DNA from: Parundibacterium terreum
Lineage (GTDB): Bacteria > Pseudomonadota > Gammaproteobacteria > Burkholderiales > Burkholderiaceae_D
Length of the DNA stretch: 64,000 bases
Assembly: GCF_014636315.1 (NCBI RefSeq)
Contig: NZ_BMED01000001.1
Coordinates: 1,741,941 to 1,805,940 of the forward strand
Direction: 5' to 3'
Part shown: piece after piece, positions 8,495-18,646 of the stretch
Position numbering within the stretch: the first letter of the stretch is position 1
How the letters are laid out: each line of letters opens with the position of its first letter
Made by a program: the position numbers and the translations under genes
Notes under the pieces: model-generated
Databases searched by the model: none
Told to the model about the DNA's origin: nothing
Seen by the model: only the letters and a program-made list of their open reading frames with translations

Positions 8495-9910
8495 ATGGCA
8501 GTATCCACCTTCTCCGCAAACCCAGCCCAGCCTATTGACTTTGATGCAGCGCTGATACGCAGACTGAAGCAAAGCGGGCCGCGCTATACTTCTTATCCTA
8601 CCGCCGACCGCTTTTCCGCTGATTTCAAGCCTTGGGATTACCTGCATGCCGTTGCCAGCGTGCGCGTGCAAGGCATACGCCCGCTATCCCTGTATATCCA
8701 TATTCCTTTTTGCGACACCGTTTGCTATTACTGCGCCTGCAACAAGATCGCAACCAAAGACCGGAGCAAAGCCGCGACCTACCTAGCCTACCTGAAGCGC
8801 GAAATCGAAATGCAGGGCAAGCTGTTCAGTGGTATCAACCAGGTAGAACAACTGCATTTCGGCGGTGGCACGCCAACCTATCTGAGCGATGAGCAAATGG
8901 ATGAACTGCTCGCGCACATACGTCGCTGGTTCAAGCTGGCGCCGGACGACATAGGCGAGTATTCGATAGAAGTGGATCCGCGCACCGTAACGCCGCAGCG
9001 CATACAGAACTTGCGCCGGCAGGGATTCAACCGTGTCAGCCTGGGTGTGCAAGACTTTGACCCGGACGTGCAAAAGGCCGTCAACCGCATACAGCCGGAA
9101 CAGGAAACGCTGGCAATTATCCAGGCCGCGCGAGACGCGGGCTTCCGCTCCATCAGCATAGACCTGATCTACGGGCTTCCCAGGCAAAATCTGCTCAGCA
9201 TGAGCCAGACCCTGAGCAAGGTGATTGCCGCCTCCCCAGACCGGATAGCCATCTACAATTATGCTCACTTGCCCCATGTCTTCAAGCCGCAAAGACGCAT
9301 CAATGAAAGCGAGCTGCCTGGCGCAGACGCCAAGCTCGACATGCTGCATCTATGCATCACGCGCCTGACTGGCGCCGGCTATGTATATATAGGGATGGAC
9401 CATTTCGCCAAACCCGGCGATAGTTTGGCCGTCGCCCAGCAGCAAGGGCGCCTGCACCGCAATTTCCAGGGGTATTCGACGCATGCGGATGCCGATATGA
9501 TCGCCTGTGGTGTTTCCGCCATCAGCGCCGTCGGCACCACCTATAGCCAGAACGAAAAAACCCTGGATGCCTACTACGAACGTATCGCACAAGGCGAGCT
9601 GCCTATGGCCAAGGGTATCACCCTGACCATGGATGACCTGATACGGCGCAGTGTGATCCAAAGCCTGATGTGCCATTTCGAACTTTCCCGCAGCGCTATC
9701 GAATTATCCTACCCGGTCAGCTTCAATGAATACTTTGCGGAGGAGCTGGGCAGGCTGCAGCAGTTTGAAGCAGATGGCTTGGTACGCTTTGACGGAGACT
9801 GGATATGCGTTACTGAAAAAGGCCGTCTGCTGATCAGAAACATCAGCATGGTGTTCGACCGTTACTTGAGCCACCGACCGGAACCGGCACGCTATTCCAC
9901 GACGATCTAA
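8495..9910 (+). CDS. hemN: Oxygen-independent coproporphyrinogen III dehydrogenase
   Basis: 471 residues from the ATG at 8495, with AGGAAA at 8483-8488; an in-frame upstream ATG at 8411 lies inside the Fnr box and is not the start. This radical-SAM enzyme oxidatively decarboxylates coproporphyrinogen III to protoporphyrinogen IX without O2. The CX3CX2C cluster motif is IPFCDTVCYYCAC (C73, C77, C80), followed by HFGGGTPTYL and QDFDPDVQKAVNR. The length matches HemN rather than the shorter HemW proteins. Making haem under low oxygen fits the cbb3 oxidase genes that follow. Confidence 0.95.
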   Translation: MAVSTFSANPAQPIDFDAALIRRLKQSGPRYTSYPTADRFSADFKPWDYLHAVASVRVQGIRPLSLYIHIPFCDTVCYYCACNKIATKDRSKAATYLAYLKREIEMQGKLFSGINQVEQLHFGGGTPTYLSDEQMDELLAHIRRWFKLAPDDIGEYSIEVDPRTVTPQRIQNLRRQGFNRVSLGVQDFDPDVQKAVNRIQPEQETLAIIQAARDAGFRSISIDLIYGLPRQNLLSMSQTLSKVIAASPDRIAIYNYAHLPHVFKPQRRINESELPGADAKLDMLHLCITRLTGAGYVYIGMDHFAKPGDSLAVAQQQGRLHRNFQGYSTHADADMIACGVSAISAVGTTYSQNEKTLDAYYERIAQGELPMAKGITLTMDDLIRRSVIQSLMCHFELSRSAIELSYPVSFNEYFAEELGRLQQFEADGLVRFDGDWICVTEKGRLLIRNISMVFDRYLSHRPEPARYSTTI

Positions 9911-9914
9911 GACC

Positions 9915-10733
9915 ATGGCGACCATCAACCTGATACCCGTATTCCTGACCGGACTGGTTGGAAGCCTGCACTGTATAGGCATGTGTGGTGGCATCGTCAG
10001 CGCTTTTTCAGTCAGCGCCAGCCCCCTGAACGGACGGCCCTTCCCCGTTCCTGTGGTAGCGGCAGCGAATTCCCGTATGGCGACGCATAACGCACAACCG
10101 ATATTGCAGCATGCGGCACGCGCACTCAGCTATAACGCCGGCAGAATCAGCAGCTATATGCTGGCAGGGGCATTGGCCGGCGGCGTGGGTAGCGGCGCAT
10201 TACTGCTTGCTGGTTTAGCTCCGCTGCAACAATTTTTTTACTGGGCCGCCAACCTGATGTTGCTTGCCATCGGCTTTTACCTGATGGGTGTCTGGCGTGG
10301 ACTGCCGGCGCTGGAAGCCGCGGGCCAATTTGCATGGCGCCGCATCAGCCCGCTGACCGCTCGCTTGCTCCCTTTGGACAGTAATGCAAAAACACTTGCG
10401 ATGGGTGCACTATGGGGCTGGCTGCCGTGTGGCATGGTGTATTCCAGCCTGCTGACGGCGATGCTGTCCGGTTCAGCCCGCTCAGGTGCGCTAGTCATGC
10501 TGGCGTTTGGCGCCGGTACCCTCCCACTTTTGCTGGCTATGGGAACGCTGGGTGCCGGCGCCAGGAAAAAAATGCAGAAACCGGCATTCCGGCTGGCCGC
10601 AGGATTATTGATAGCGGCATTCGGCCTGCTGGGGCTGATACGTGCCGCCTATGGCTCGCAGGCATCCTGGTTGGACAATTTTTGCATTACACCGCATCTA
10701 GCTCCGAGCAGCATCCAGATGGAGCGGCCATGA
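9915..10733 (+). CDS. SafE/UreH-like (DsbD-type) membrane protein linked to cbb3 oxidase assembly
   Basis: 272 residues with about six hydrophobic segments. The N-terminus has the conserved GLVGSLHCIGMCGGIV motif of the TauE/SafE and UreH-2 group, and there is a second motif, ALWGWLPCGMVYSSL. The paired cysteine/proline motifs in equivalent helices suggest metal or thiol handling. It starts 4 bases after hemN and its stop overlaps the ccoI ATG (ATGA at 10730-10733), so translation is coupled. In many betaproteobacteria a protein of this type accompanies CcoI, which supports a role in copper delivery to the oxidase. The exact function is not established. Confidence 0.8.
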   Translation: MATINLIPVFLTGLVGSLHCIGMCGGIVSAFSVSASPLNGRPFPVPVVAAANSRMATHNAQPILQHAARALSYNAGRISSYMLAGALAGGVGSGALLLAGLAPLQQFFYWAANLMLLAIGFYLMGVWRGLPALEAAGQFAWRRISPLTARLLPLDSNAKTLAMGALWGWLPCGMVYSSLLTAMLSGSARSGALVMLAFGAGTLPLLLAMGTLGAGARKKMQKPAFRLAAGLLIAAFGLLGLIRAAYGSQASWLDNFCITPHLAPSSIQMERP

Positions 10734-13270
10734 AACCTGCCCCCGATTTTGATACCGCAGCATTCTGCTTTCATTGCGGCCTTCCCGTGCCTGCCGGCAG
10801 CCGCTGGGCGGCCACTATTGATGGAAACACACGTGCCATGTGCTGCCCCGGCTGCCAGGCAGTAGCCGAAGCCATCGTCAGCACGGCCGGTTCTGACTAT
10901 TATCGCAATCGGAGCGATTATTCTGCCACCGCCAGCGGTAGAGATGATCTTGTTCCCGCCCAGTTGCAGGCAATCGATGTCGCCGCCCAGGAATCAGCTG
11001 GAACCTCCTGCGAAGCTGTCTTTTCAATTGAAGGCATACGCTGCGCCGCCTGCGTATGGCTGATCCAGCATCGTCTAGGCGCTTTAACGGGCATGCAAAG
11101 CGTCAGCATGAATGTCTCTGCGGAAAAACTTTACGTGCAGTGGGATAGCCAGTGCTGCCGCCCCAGTCAGATCATACAGGCGCTGCATCAGATCGGTTAT
11201 ACCGCCCATCCCTACGACGCACTGGAGCATGGCGACAGGGTACGCCGCAGCAGTAAGCAGTTATTTCGCCAGTTGTTCATCGCCGGCCTGTCCATGATGC
11301 AGGTAATGATGTATGCATTTCCTTCCTATCTGTCCTCCAGCTTCACGATAGAAGAAGAGCATGCGCAGCTATTGCGCTGGGCCAGCCTGTTTTTGACATT
11401 ACCCGCCGTCTGTTATTCCGCTTTGCCATTTTACAGGGGTGCATGGTTCAGCCTGCGCGGCCGCAGCCTGGGCATGGATGTTCCCGTTACGCTGGGCATA
11501 CTTGCCGCCTTTGGCGCCAGCGCAATAGCAACCTGGAACAATCGCGGAGATGTTTATTTTGATTCCGTGACAATGTTCATCTTTCTGCTGCTATGCAGCC
11601 GCTACCTGGAAATGGCGGCCAGGCGCAAGGCTTTTGAGCGTTTGGAAAAAATGCAGCGTACCTTGCCCGTCACCGCATGCAGGCTGGCGGATTATCCACT
11701 CAATCAAACTGAAGAGCTAGTCAGTGCAAACCAGTTGCGCATTGACGACGTCATCCTGATACGGTCTGGAGAGGCTATCTCTGCGGACTGTACCATCATC
11801 AGCGGCGCCACGGCGATCGATGCGTCCTTGCTCAGCGGTGAAAGCCGGCCCCTGCCCAAGGAAGCTGGCGATGAACTGCCCGGGGGAGCCATCAATATTC
11901 AGCAGGCTGTCATAGCACGAGTTCTGCGGGTGGCAGAAGGCAGCCGTCTATCCGCGCTGATCAGGCTGACCGAACGCGCGGGCATGAACAAGCGCGAAAC
12001 GACTACATGGGTGGACCAACTGGCCTCATGGTTCGTCGCAACACAAATACTGTTGTCAGTCTTGTTCTTTGCTCTATGGCAGATGATAGACCCGGCCCGC
12101 TCCTGGCCGATTGCGATTGCAATACTGGTTGTTTCATGCCCTTGCGCGCTCGCGCTGGCAACGCCTAGCGCCCTGGCATCTGCGGTAGACCGCATGCTTG
12201 GGCAAGGCATATTGCTGATGCGCACCGGCATGCTGGAAACCCTGCCGCTCGTCACGCATGTGATCTTTGATAAAACCGGCACACTGACAATAGGCAAACC
12301 GGCAATCCGGCATATCCAGACTTATTCTACGGTGAGCGCATCACAGTGCCTGCAACTGGCAGCCGGACTTGAATCCGGTAGCCAGCATCCGCTCGGCGAG
12401 GCGCTGAAACAGGCTCAGCGCGCATCATTGGTAGAGGATGGGTGCGATCAGGAACGAATGCAAGCTTTTGCTACGGAGACCCATACCGAACCTGGCAAGG
12501 GACTGCAGGGCTCCGTGAAGGGTGTGAGCTACCGGCTGGGAAGCAAAAAATATATAGAAGAACTTCTAGGGTATGCGATACCAGAAAAGACAAACCCGCA
12601 ATTTTCTTCCATCTATCTGGCGGGCGAGAACTCTTGTCTGGCACGTTTTGACATGCAGGATGCTGCGCGTGATGAAGCGGCCACTGTCGTCCGGCAGTTG
12701 CGGGACGCAGGCAAGGAAGTGATACTGCTTAGTGGCGACGACCAGCAAATTGCCCAGAATATCGCCTGCAAGCTCGGCATCAGCACGGTATACGGCAATC
12801 AGTTACCGGAACAAAAGCTGCAATTCGTCCAAAACCTGCAGCGATCCGGCGCGGTAGTCGCCATGATAGGTGACGGCATCAACGACGCGGCAGTGCTGCG
12901 CGCGGCTGATGCCTCGTTTGCAATGGGGAACGGCGCAGCAATGGCACAAGTCAATGCAGATGCCGTACTGCTGTCTGAAAATCTGGATTCAGTGTTGAAC
13001 ACTTTCTCGCTTGCGCGCGCTACCGGCAGTGTCATAAGGCAAAACCTGCTGTGGGCTGGAGTGTATAACCTGATCGCGATACCGGCTGCAGCCTGCGGCT
13101 ACGTAAGCCCCTTATGGTCCGGGGTCGGGATGGCTGCCAGCTCAATGATAGTCGTCGTCAATGCGTTGAGCCTGCGGAAGCTCCACCAAATCCGGAAAAT
13201 GCCCCCCAATACTGAAAACAATGGCCGTGATGCGACCACGCTGCCTGCAACGGTGGACCAGAAAGCCTGA
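10730..13270 (+). CDS. ccoI: Heavy-metal P1B-type ATPase for cbb3 oxidase copper supply (CcoI/FixI)
   Basis: 846 residues from the ATG at 10730; the open frame reaches further upstream, but that part is a shadow of the preceding gene. The N-terminus has a cysteine-rich zinc-finger-like part (CFHCG at C13/C16, CCPGC at C38-C42), then an HMA domain with GIRCAACVWL (C105, C108). Later come the transport motif CPC (C470-C472), the phosphorylation site DKTGTLT (D514), LSGESRPLPK and GDGINDAAVL. CcoI exports copper from the cytoplasm for insertion into CcoN. The CPC motif and position beside ccoS and ccoN separate it from general CopA detoxification pumps. Confidence 0.93.
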   Translation: MKPAPDFDTAAFCFHCGLPVPAGSRWAATIDGNTRAMCCPGCQAVAEAIVSTAGSDYYRNRSDYSATASGRDDLVPAQLQAIDVAAQESAGTSCEAVFSIEGIRCAACVWLIQHRLGALTGMQSVSMNVSAEKLYVQWDSQCCRPSQIIQALHQIGYTAHPYDALEHGDRVRRSSKQLFRQLFIAGLSMMQVMMYAFPSYLSSSFTIEEEHAQLLRWASLFLTLPAVCYSALPFYRGAWFSLRGRSLGMDVPVTLGILAAFGASAIATWNNRGDVYFDSVTMFIFLLLCSRYLEMAARRKAFERLEKMQRTLPVTACRLADYPLNQTEELVSANQLRIDDVILIRSGEAISADCTIISGATAIDASLLSGESRPLPKEAGDELPGGAINIQQAVIARVLRVAEGSRLSALIRLTERAGMNKRETTTWVDQLASWFVATQILLSVLFFALWQMIDPARSWPIAIAILVVSCPCALALATPSALASAVDRMLGQGILLMRTGMLETLPLVTHVIFDKTGTLTIGKPAIRHIQTYSTVSASQCLQLAAGLESGSQHPLGEALKQAQRASLVEDGCDQERMQAFATETHTEPGKGLQGSVKGVSYRLGSKKYIEELLGYAIPEKTNPQFSSIYLAGENSCLARFDMQDAARDEAATVVRQLRDAGKEVILLSGDDQQIAQNIACKLGISTVYGNQLPEQKLQFVQNLQRSGAVVAMIGDGINDAAVLRAADASFAMGNGAAMAQVNADAVLLSENLDSVLNTFSLARATGSVIRQNLLWAGVYNLIAIPAAACGYVSPLWSGVGMAASSMIVVVNALSLRKLHQIRKMPPNTENNGRDATTLPATVDQKA

Positions 13271-13271
13271 C

Positions 13272-13484
13272 ATGGAATCCTTATATCTGCTGATACCTAT
13301 CAGTGTTCTTATTGTTTTCGTCGCCATCTGGATCTTTCTGGCAATGTCCGACAGTGGGCAGTTCGACGATATGCTGGGCCCGGCTCTCAACATCATTCAA
13401 GACGATGATCGCGCTGCTCTTCCCAGCAGCGATGAAACCAGGCCTCCCCGCCATCCCTGCAATGCAAATACGAAAGCTAAGTAG
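13272..13484 (+). CDS. ccoS: cbb3-type cytochrome oxidase assembly protein CcoS
   Basis: 70 residues from the ATG at 13272, one base after the ccoI stop. It begins MESLYLLIPISVLIVFVAI, a single membrane helix, followed by the CcoS signature FLAMSDSGQFDDM. CcoS is needed to insert cofactors into the oxidase. The C-terminal extension is longer than the usual 45-60 residues and looks disordered. The frame is open further upstream, but the family match begins at MESLYLL. Confidence 0.9.
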   Translation: MESLYLLIPISVLIVFVAIWIFLAMSDSGQFDDMLGPALNIIQDDDRAALPSSDETRPPRHPCNANTKAK

Positions 13485-13545
13485 CCTGCGGCATGCCCTT
13501 ATGCCACTGCAAAATGATCAAGATAGATGAACAGGAGTAAATGAA

Positions 13546-15294
13546 ATGCGCAGCAATATGCCCGTCAGCAGTATGGAACAAGAATTGAAAGAAGGTGATC
13601 CGATTGTTTCCAAGACCGACCTAAAAGGTCGTATTACCTATGTCAATCCCAGCTTTATCAATATCAGCGGTTTTAGCGAAGAAGAGTTGCTGGGCCAGCC
13701 GCATAATATTGTGCGCCATCCTGATATGCCGCCGGAAGCCTTTGCCGACCTGTGGGATACCTTGAAGCAGGGTCTGCCATGGACCGGCATGGTGAAGAAC
13801 CGCTGCAAGAACGGCGACTATTACTGGGTACTGGCAAATGTTGCCCCTATCCGTGAAAACGGCAGCGCCACAGGATATATGTCGGTCCGCAGCAAACCAA
13901 GCCGCCAGCAGATAGACCAGGCAGAAGCCCTGTATACCCAATTCCGCGCTGGTGACGCCGGCGGCCTGCAGATCAAGCAGGGAGCAGCAATCCAGCGAGG
14001 ATTGCCGGGTCTGTTGTCGTGGGTAAGGAACCTGTCTACCGGCAGCCGCATCAACTACGGCATGTCGGTGCTGACACTGCTGTTCATCCTGGCCAGCCTG
14101 AATTCTTTCGGCTTGATAGGCGGCAGCGGCACCCGCATGCTATTCAATACCGGCATCACCATCTCCGGAATCGCCAGCATCCTGTGGCTATGGCATGTGC
14201 TGTATGAAAGCATCGTCGCTCCCATCCAGCGCGCCACCGATGCGCTGTACGCCTTGGTGGGAGGCGACCTGACAAGCAAGTTTGAGGCTACCGGCTATGG
14301 CGATATGGGACAGATGCAACGTGCACTGCAACAGCTGAACGTGAACCTGAAAGCCAGCATAGGCGATGTACGCAACAACGTAGCATCCATGGCGATATCC
14401 ACCAGCGAAATCGCGACAGGAAACATGGATCTGGCCAGACGCACAGAAGCGCAGGCTGCCAGCCTGGAAGAAACTGCAAGCAATATGCAGCAATTTGCCG
14501 CCAGCGTCAAAGACAATGCCCGCAATGCGAAGCATGCCGACAAGCTGGTTGCGGAAGCATCCGATATCGCAGCCAAAGGAGGAGAGGCGGTTGCAAAAGT
14601 GGGCAGCACCATGAACGACATCAATGCGTCAGCCGGAAAGATAGGCGAAATCATCAGCCTCATTAATGATATTGCATTCCAGACCAATATCCTTGCCCTG
14701 AATGCAGCGGTTGAGGCAGCACGCGCCGGGGAACAGGGACGCGGATTTGCAGTGGTAGCCACGGAAGTGCGCATGCTGGCGCAAAAATCGGCAGCGGCAG
14801 CCAAGCAGATCAAGGCGCTGATTGACGAGTCTGTGGAAAATGTGGGCATAGGCAATCAACTGGTCGACGAGGCACGCAACACCATGCAGGAAATCGTCGG
14901 CTCAGTACAGAGAGTCACCGATATCATGAGCCGGATTGCGGATGCCAGCCAGCAGCAGAGCACCGGCATAGACCAGGTGAACAAGGCCATCGGCGAGCTG
15001 GACGGCGTAACACAGCAGAATGCCGCGCTGGTTGAGCAAGCTGCCGCTGCTGCCGGCAATCTGGATGAACAGGCGATCAAATTGAGCCAGGCTGTAGCTG
15101 TATTCAAGTTCGACGTGCAGCCGCACACGCAATTAAGCTCAAGCATATTACGCCCCGTTCGCAAGGAACAGCTGGCGCATTCCTCACAAAAGGTGCAGCG
15201 GGCGAATGTTATCCAATTGACAGCAGCCAAGGCCGGCTCGGCTGAAACTCGCCCTTTCCGCACTCGCCCGCAGTTGCATCTCACTAAAAAATAG
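13546..15294 (+). CDS. aer: PAS-domain methyl-accepting chemotaxis protein (Aer-like aerotaxis receptor)
   Basis: 582 residues, ATG at 13546 with AGGAG at 13533-13537. Residues about 20-120 are a PAS domain of the Aer type ([41 protein letters not shown]), which binds FAD and senses redox state. Two hydrophobic segments lie at about 170-220, with no large periplasmic domain between them. A HAMP-like linker and a full cytoplasmic signalling hairpin ([24 protein letters not shown]) follow. Its place between ccoS and ccoN suggests a receptor that steers cells by respiratory electron flow and may share Fnr control. Confidence 0.9.
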   Translation: MRSNMPVSSMEQELKEGDPIVSKTDLKGRITYVNPSFINISGFSEEELLGQPHNIVRHPDMPPEAFADLWDTLKQGLPWTGMVKNRCKNGDYYWVLANVAPIRENGSATGYMSVRSKPSRQQIDQAEALYTQFRAGDAGGLQIKQGAAIQRGLPGLLSWVRNLSTGSRINYGMSVLTLLFILASLNSFGLIGGSGTRMLFNTGITISGIASILWLWHVLYESIVAPIQRATDALYALVGGDLTSKFEATGYGDMGQMQRALQQLNVNLKASIGDVRNNVASMAISTSEIATGNMDLARRTEAQAASLEETASNMQQFAASVKDNARNAKHADKLVAEASDIAAKGGEAVAKVGSTMNDINASAGKIGEIISLINDIAFQTNILALNAAVEAARAGEQGRGFAVVATEVRMLAQKSAAAAKQIKALIDESVENVGIGNQLVDEARNTMQEIVGSVQRVTDIMSRIADASQQQSTGIDQVNKAIGELDGVTQQNAALVEQAAAAAGNLDEQAIKLSQAVAVFKFDVQPHTQLSSSILRPVRKEQLAHSSQKVQRANVIQLTAAKAGSAETRPFRTRPQLHLTKK

Positions 15295-15313
15295 CCGGTA
15301 ATTTCTTTTCGGC

Positions 15314-15362
15314 TTGATGCATATCAAGGAATAAAATCCGGCCTCCCCCTATGCTACTCCCA
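15314..15362 (+). promoter_or_regulatory. Fnr-activated promoter of ccoNOQP
   Basis: TTGATGCATATCAA at 15314-15327 is a perfect Fnr box. TATGCT at 15350-15355 is at the exact class II -10 position relative to a box centred at -41.5, predicting a start near 15362. GGGAGAG and a GTG start at 15390 follow. Confidence 0.85.
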
Positions 15363-15389
15363 TGATCGAAGTAATTTGGGAGAGTATGT

Positions 15390-16817
15390 GTGGATACTGC
15401 ACTGAACTATAACTATAAGGTGGTAAAGCAATTTGCCATCGCAACTATCTTCTGGGGCGTAGTAGGTATGTTGGTCGGCGTCATTATCGCCGCCCAGCTT
15501 GCATGGCCGGAGTTGAATTTCGATATTCCATGGCTGACCTATGGCCGTCTGCGGCCACTGCATACAAATGCAGTGATCTTCGCCTTTGGCGGCTGCGCGC
15601 TGTTTTCCACATCCTACTATGTCGTACAGCGTACCTGCCAGGTGAGGTTATTCTCTGACGGGCTGGCTGCATTCACTTTCTGGGGCTGGCAACTGGTGAT
15701 CGTGCTGGCGGCGATTACCCTGCCGATGGGCATCACACAGGGCAAGGAATACGCAGAACTGGAGTGGCCGATAGACCTGCTGCTGGCGGTCGTCTGGGTT
15801 TCCTACGCTGTTGTCTTCTTCGGTACGCTGCTGAAACGCAAGGTACCGCATATCTATGTCGCCAACTGGTTCTTCGGCGCCTTTATTCTCACTGTCGCAC
15901 TGCTGCACATCGTCAACAGTGCAGCAATGCCGGTGTCATTGACCAAGTCCTATTCCGCCTACTCAGGCGTGCAGGACGCGATGATACAGTGGTGGTACGG
16001 GCATAACGCGGTAGGATTTTTCCTGACTGCGGGCTTCCTGGGGATGATGTACTACTTCATCCCCAAACAGGCGGAACGGCCCGTGTATTCTTATCGGCTG
16101 TCCATCGTCCACTTCTGGGCACTGATATTTACCTACATGTGGGCAGGGCCGCATCACCTGCACTACACCGCTCTGCCGGACTGGACCCAGTCCATAGGCA
16201 TGGTGTTCTCGCTGATTCTGCTAGCGCCTTCATGGGGCGGAATGATCAACGGCGTCATGACCTTGTCGGGTGCCTGGCACAAGCTGCGTACTGATCCCAT
16301 ATTGAAATTCCTGGTCGTATCCCTGTCCTTCTATGGCATGGCGACTTTTGAGGGACCGATGATGTCGATCAAAACGGTCAATGCCTTGTCGCACTATACA
16401 GACTGGACCATAGGCCACGTCCATGCAGGCGCCCTGGGCTGGGTGGGCTTCATCACGATGGGTTCCATGTATTACCTGATACCCCGCCTGTCGGGCAAGG
16501 TCGAGATGTGGAGCAAGCAACTGGTGGAACTGCACTTCTGGGTAGCGACGATAGGCATCGTGTTGTACATAGCGGCCATGTGGATCGCCGGTGTCATGCA
16601 AGGCCTGATGTGGAGAGCTGTAAATTCAGACGGCACGCTGACCTATACCTTCGTAGAGTCTGTCAAGGCGACCTATCCCTACTATGTGATCCGCTTTGGC
16701 GGGGGATTGCTCTACCTGAGCGGCATGCTGCTGATGGCATTCAATGTATTCATGACCGTACGCGAAAGCAAGACCGCCAATGCACGCATACCGGTATTCG
16801 CCGGCGTGAAGGCCTGA
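15390..16817 (+). CDS. ccoN: cbb3-type cytochrome c oxidase subunit I
   Basis: 475 residues from a GTG at 15390, preceded by GGGAGAG. CcoN holds the low-spin haem b and the haem b3-CuB oxygen-reduction site. About 12 membrane helices are visible. The conserved histidine segments are [48 protein letters not shown] and [15 protein letters not shown]. Length and order (N, O, Q, P) are standard. The overlapping ATG at 15386 is in another frame, so GTG is the only sensible start. Confidence 0.97.
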   Translation: MDTALNYNYKVVKQFAIATIFWGVVGMLVGVIIAAQLAWPELNFDIPWLTYGRLRPLHTNAVIFAFGGCALFSTSYYVVQRTCQVRLFSDGLAAFTFWGWQLVIVLAAITLPMGITQGKEYAELEWPIDLLLAVVWVSYAVVFFGTLLKRKVPHIYVANWFFGAFILTVALLHIVNSAAMPVSLTKSYSAYSGVQDAMIQWWYGHNAVGFFLTAGFLGMMYYFIPKQAERPVYSYRLSIVHFWALIFTYMWAGPHHLHYTALPDWTQSIGMVFSLILLAPSWGGMINGVMTLSGAWHKLRTDPILKFLVVSLSFYGMATFEGPMMSIKTVNALSHYTDWTIGHVHAGALGWVGFITMGSMYYLIPRLSGKVEMWSKQLVELHFWVATIGIVLYIAAMWIAGVMQGLMWRAVNSDGTLTYTFVESVKATYPYYVIRFGGGLLYLSGMLLMAFNVFMTVRESKTANARIPVFAGVKA

Positions 16818-16864
16818 ACGAACGCAAACAGCACATTGCACACGAAAAAAATGAGGAGCTTTTG

Positions 16865-17479
16865 ATGAAGTTTTCACACGAGTGGATAGAAAAAAATCCA
16901 TGGCTATTAATTGCACTAGTCATCGTCGTCGTCAGTTTTGGCGGACTGGTGGAAATCGTCCCGCTATTCTTCCAAAAATCCACAACGGAAGCCGTGACCG
17001 GATTGAAACCCTACTCGCCATTGCGCCTGGCCGGACGGGATATCTATGTTCGAGAAGGCTGCTACAACTGCCACTCGCAGATGATACGCCCTTTCCGTGC
17101 CGAGACTGAGCGCTATGGCCACTACTCGGTCGCCGGCGAATTTGTGTATGACCGGCCTTTCCAATGGGGTTCCAAGCGTACTGGACCCGACCTTGCCCGA
17201 GTAGGCGGGCGCTATAGCGATGAATGGCACCGTACACATTTGAACAACCCACGCGATGTCGTTCCTGAATCGAATATGCCTGGCTATCCGTGGCTGGCGC
17301 GCAATAAGCTGGACCCGGAAGACATTGTGCCCAAGATGCGCGCACTGAAAAGACTGGGAGATCCGTATTCCGAGGATGACATCAAGCATGCGCCTGAGGC
17401 ACTCGAAGGAAAAACGGAACAGGATGCGCTGATCGCCTATCTGCAGGACATGGGCACTCTGATCAAGACCAGGAGATAA
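16865..17479 (+). CDS. ccoO: cbb3-type cytochrome c oxidase subunit II (monohaem)
   Basis: 204 residues from the ATG at 16865 with GAGGAG at 16853-16858; upstream open frame is a shadow of ccoN. One N-terminal membrane anchor (residues 13-35) precedes a periplasmic cytochrome c domain with CYNCH (C66, C69, H70) and the axial methionine candidate in ESNMPGYPW. CcoO passes electrons from CcoP to CcoN. Length is typical. Confidence 0.96.
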   Translation: MKFSHEWIEKNPWLLIALVIVVVSFGGLVEIVPLFFQKSTTEAVTGLKPYSPLRLAGRDIYVREGCYNCHSQMIRPFRAETERYGHYSVAGEFVYDRPFQWGSKRTGPDLARVGGRYSDEWHRTHLNNPRDVVPESNMPGYPWLARNKLDPEDIVPKMRALKRLGDPYSEDDIKHAPEALEGKTEQDALIAYLQDMGTLIKTRR

Positions 17480-17481
17480 AC

Positions 17482-17691
17482 ATGGACATCATCAATTTTT
17501 TAAGCGATATGAGAAGCATCATGACAATTACCAGCCTGCTGGTTTTCCTTGGCATCGTCTACTGGTCGTATAGCTCGGGACGTAAAAACGAATTTGATGC
17601 GGCAGCCAACCTGCCCTTTGCGGATGAGTCGGTTGATACATTTGTAGATACAGGCGTTCAAACACGCTACAGGGAGTCGCAACATGGCTGA
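17482..17691 (+). CDS. ccoQ: cbb3-type oxidase small subunit CcoQ
   Basis: 69 residues, starting 2 bases after ccoO and overlapping ccoP by 8 bases. It has one membrane helix (ITSLLVFLGIVYWSYSSGRK) followed by an acidic tail. The YSSGRKxEFDAAANLPF segment is characteristic. CcoQ stabilises the CcoP-CcoNO complex. Confidence 0.92.
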   Translation: MDIINFLSDMRSIMTITSLLVFLGIVYWSYSSGRKNEFDAAANLPFADESVDTFVDTGVQTRYRESQHG

Positions 17692-18619
17692 CTTTACCAA
17701 TGGATTCTGGAATGCCTACATCGCGCTATTGACGATCATAGGCATCCTGGGCTGCGCGGTGCTGTTGTGGACGCAATCGACAGCGAAAGTAAAAATCGAC
17801 AAGGATGGTCATGGACAGACTGAAACCACCGGCCACATGTGGGACGAAGACCTCGGTGAATTGAACAATCCCCTGCCTCGCTGGTGGATGTGGCTCTTCA
17901 TATTGACTATTATTTTCGGCTGCGCCTACCTTTACCTGTATCCCGGCCTTGGAAGTTATGCCGGCAAACTGGGCTGGCAATCCAGCGGGCAGTACCAAAA
18001 AGAACTGAATGTGGCGGATGCAGAGTATGGGCCCTTGTTTGAAAAATACCTGCATCAGGACATTAAATCTGTAGCTGCGGACCCACAGGCGCATGCGATA
18101 GGAGAGCGCTTGTTCCTGACCTACTGCGCGCAATGCCACGGTTCCGATGCGCGCGGCAACAAGGGCTTCCCTAATCTGACAGACAAGGATTGGCTATACG
18201 GTGGCAGCCCGGACATCATCAAAACTACCATCATGTCCGGGCGCAATGGACAGATGCCCTCGATGGCCGCAGCATTAGGAACCGACGATGACGTGAGAAA
18301 TGTTGCGCACTACGTACTCAGTCTTTCTGATTCTTCGCACGATCCGATCAAGGCGGTATTCGGCAAGGCCAAGTTTGGCGCTTGCGCCGGTTGCCATGGC
18401 GCCGGCGGCATTGGAAACCAGGCTATAGGCGCGCCAACGCTGAATGACAAGATCTGGTTATATGGTGGTGGAGTGGAGACAGTCATGGAAACCATACGCA
18501 AAGGCCGCACCAACACCATGCCGCCGTTCAAGGATTTCCTGGGTGAAGCCAAGGTGCAGGTGCTTGCCGCCTATGTATGGAGCCTGTCGAATGACGAAAC
18601 CAAGGTAGCGCAAAAATGA
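17684..18619 (+). CDS. ccoP: cbb3-type cytochrome c oxidase subunit III (dihaem)
   Basis: 311 residues. Two N-terminal membrane helices (about 10-30 and 67-88) flank the conserved HMWDEDLGELNNPLPRWW loop. Two cytochrome c domains follow, with CAQCH (C148, C151, H152) and CAGCH (C234, C237, H238). CcoP accepts electrons from soluble cytochrome c. Its start lies inside ccoQ, so the two are translationally coupled. Confidence 0.97.
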   Translation: MADFTNGFWNAYIALLTIIGILGCAVLLWTQSTAKVKIDKDGHGQTETTGHMWDEDLGELNNPLPRWWMWLFILTIIFGCAYLYLYPGLGSYAGKLGWQSSGQYQKELNVADAEYGPLFEKYLHQDIKSVAADPQAHAIGERLFLTYCAQCHGSDARGNKGFPNLTDKDWLYGGSPDIIKTTIMSGRNGQMPSMAAALGTDDDVRNVAHYVLSLSDSSHDPIKAVFGKAKFGACAGCHGAGGIGNQAIGAPTLNDKIWLYGGGVETVMETIRKGRTNTMPPFKDFLGEAKVQVLAAYVWSLSNDETKVAQK

Positions 18620-18646
18620 AGCCCCTGTCTTTTGCCAACCATTTGA

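Noticed and set aside
10412..10729. 106-codon N-terminal extension of ccoI
   Set aside because: It overlaps the SafE-like gene in another frame; the conserved start and ATGA junction are at 10730.
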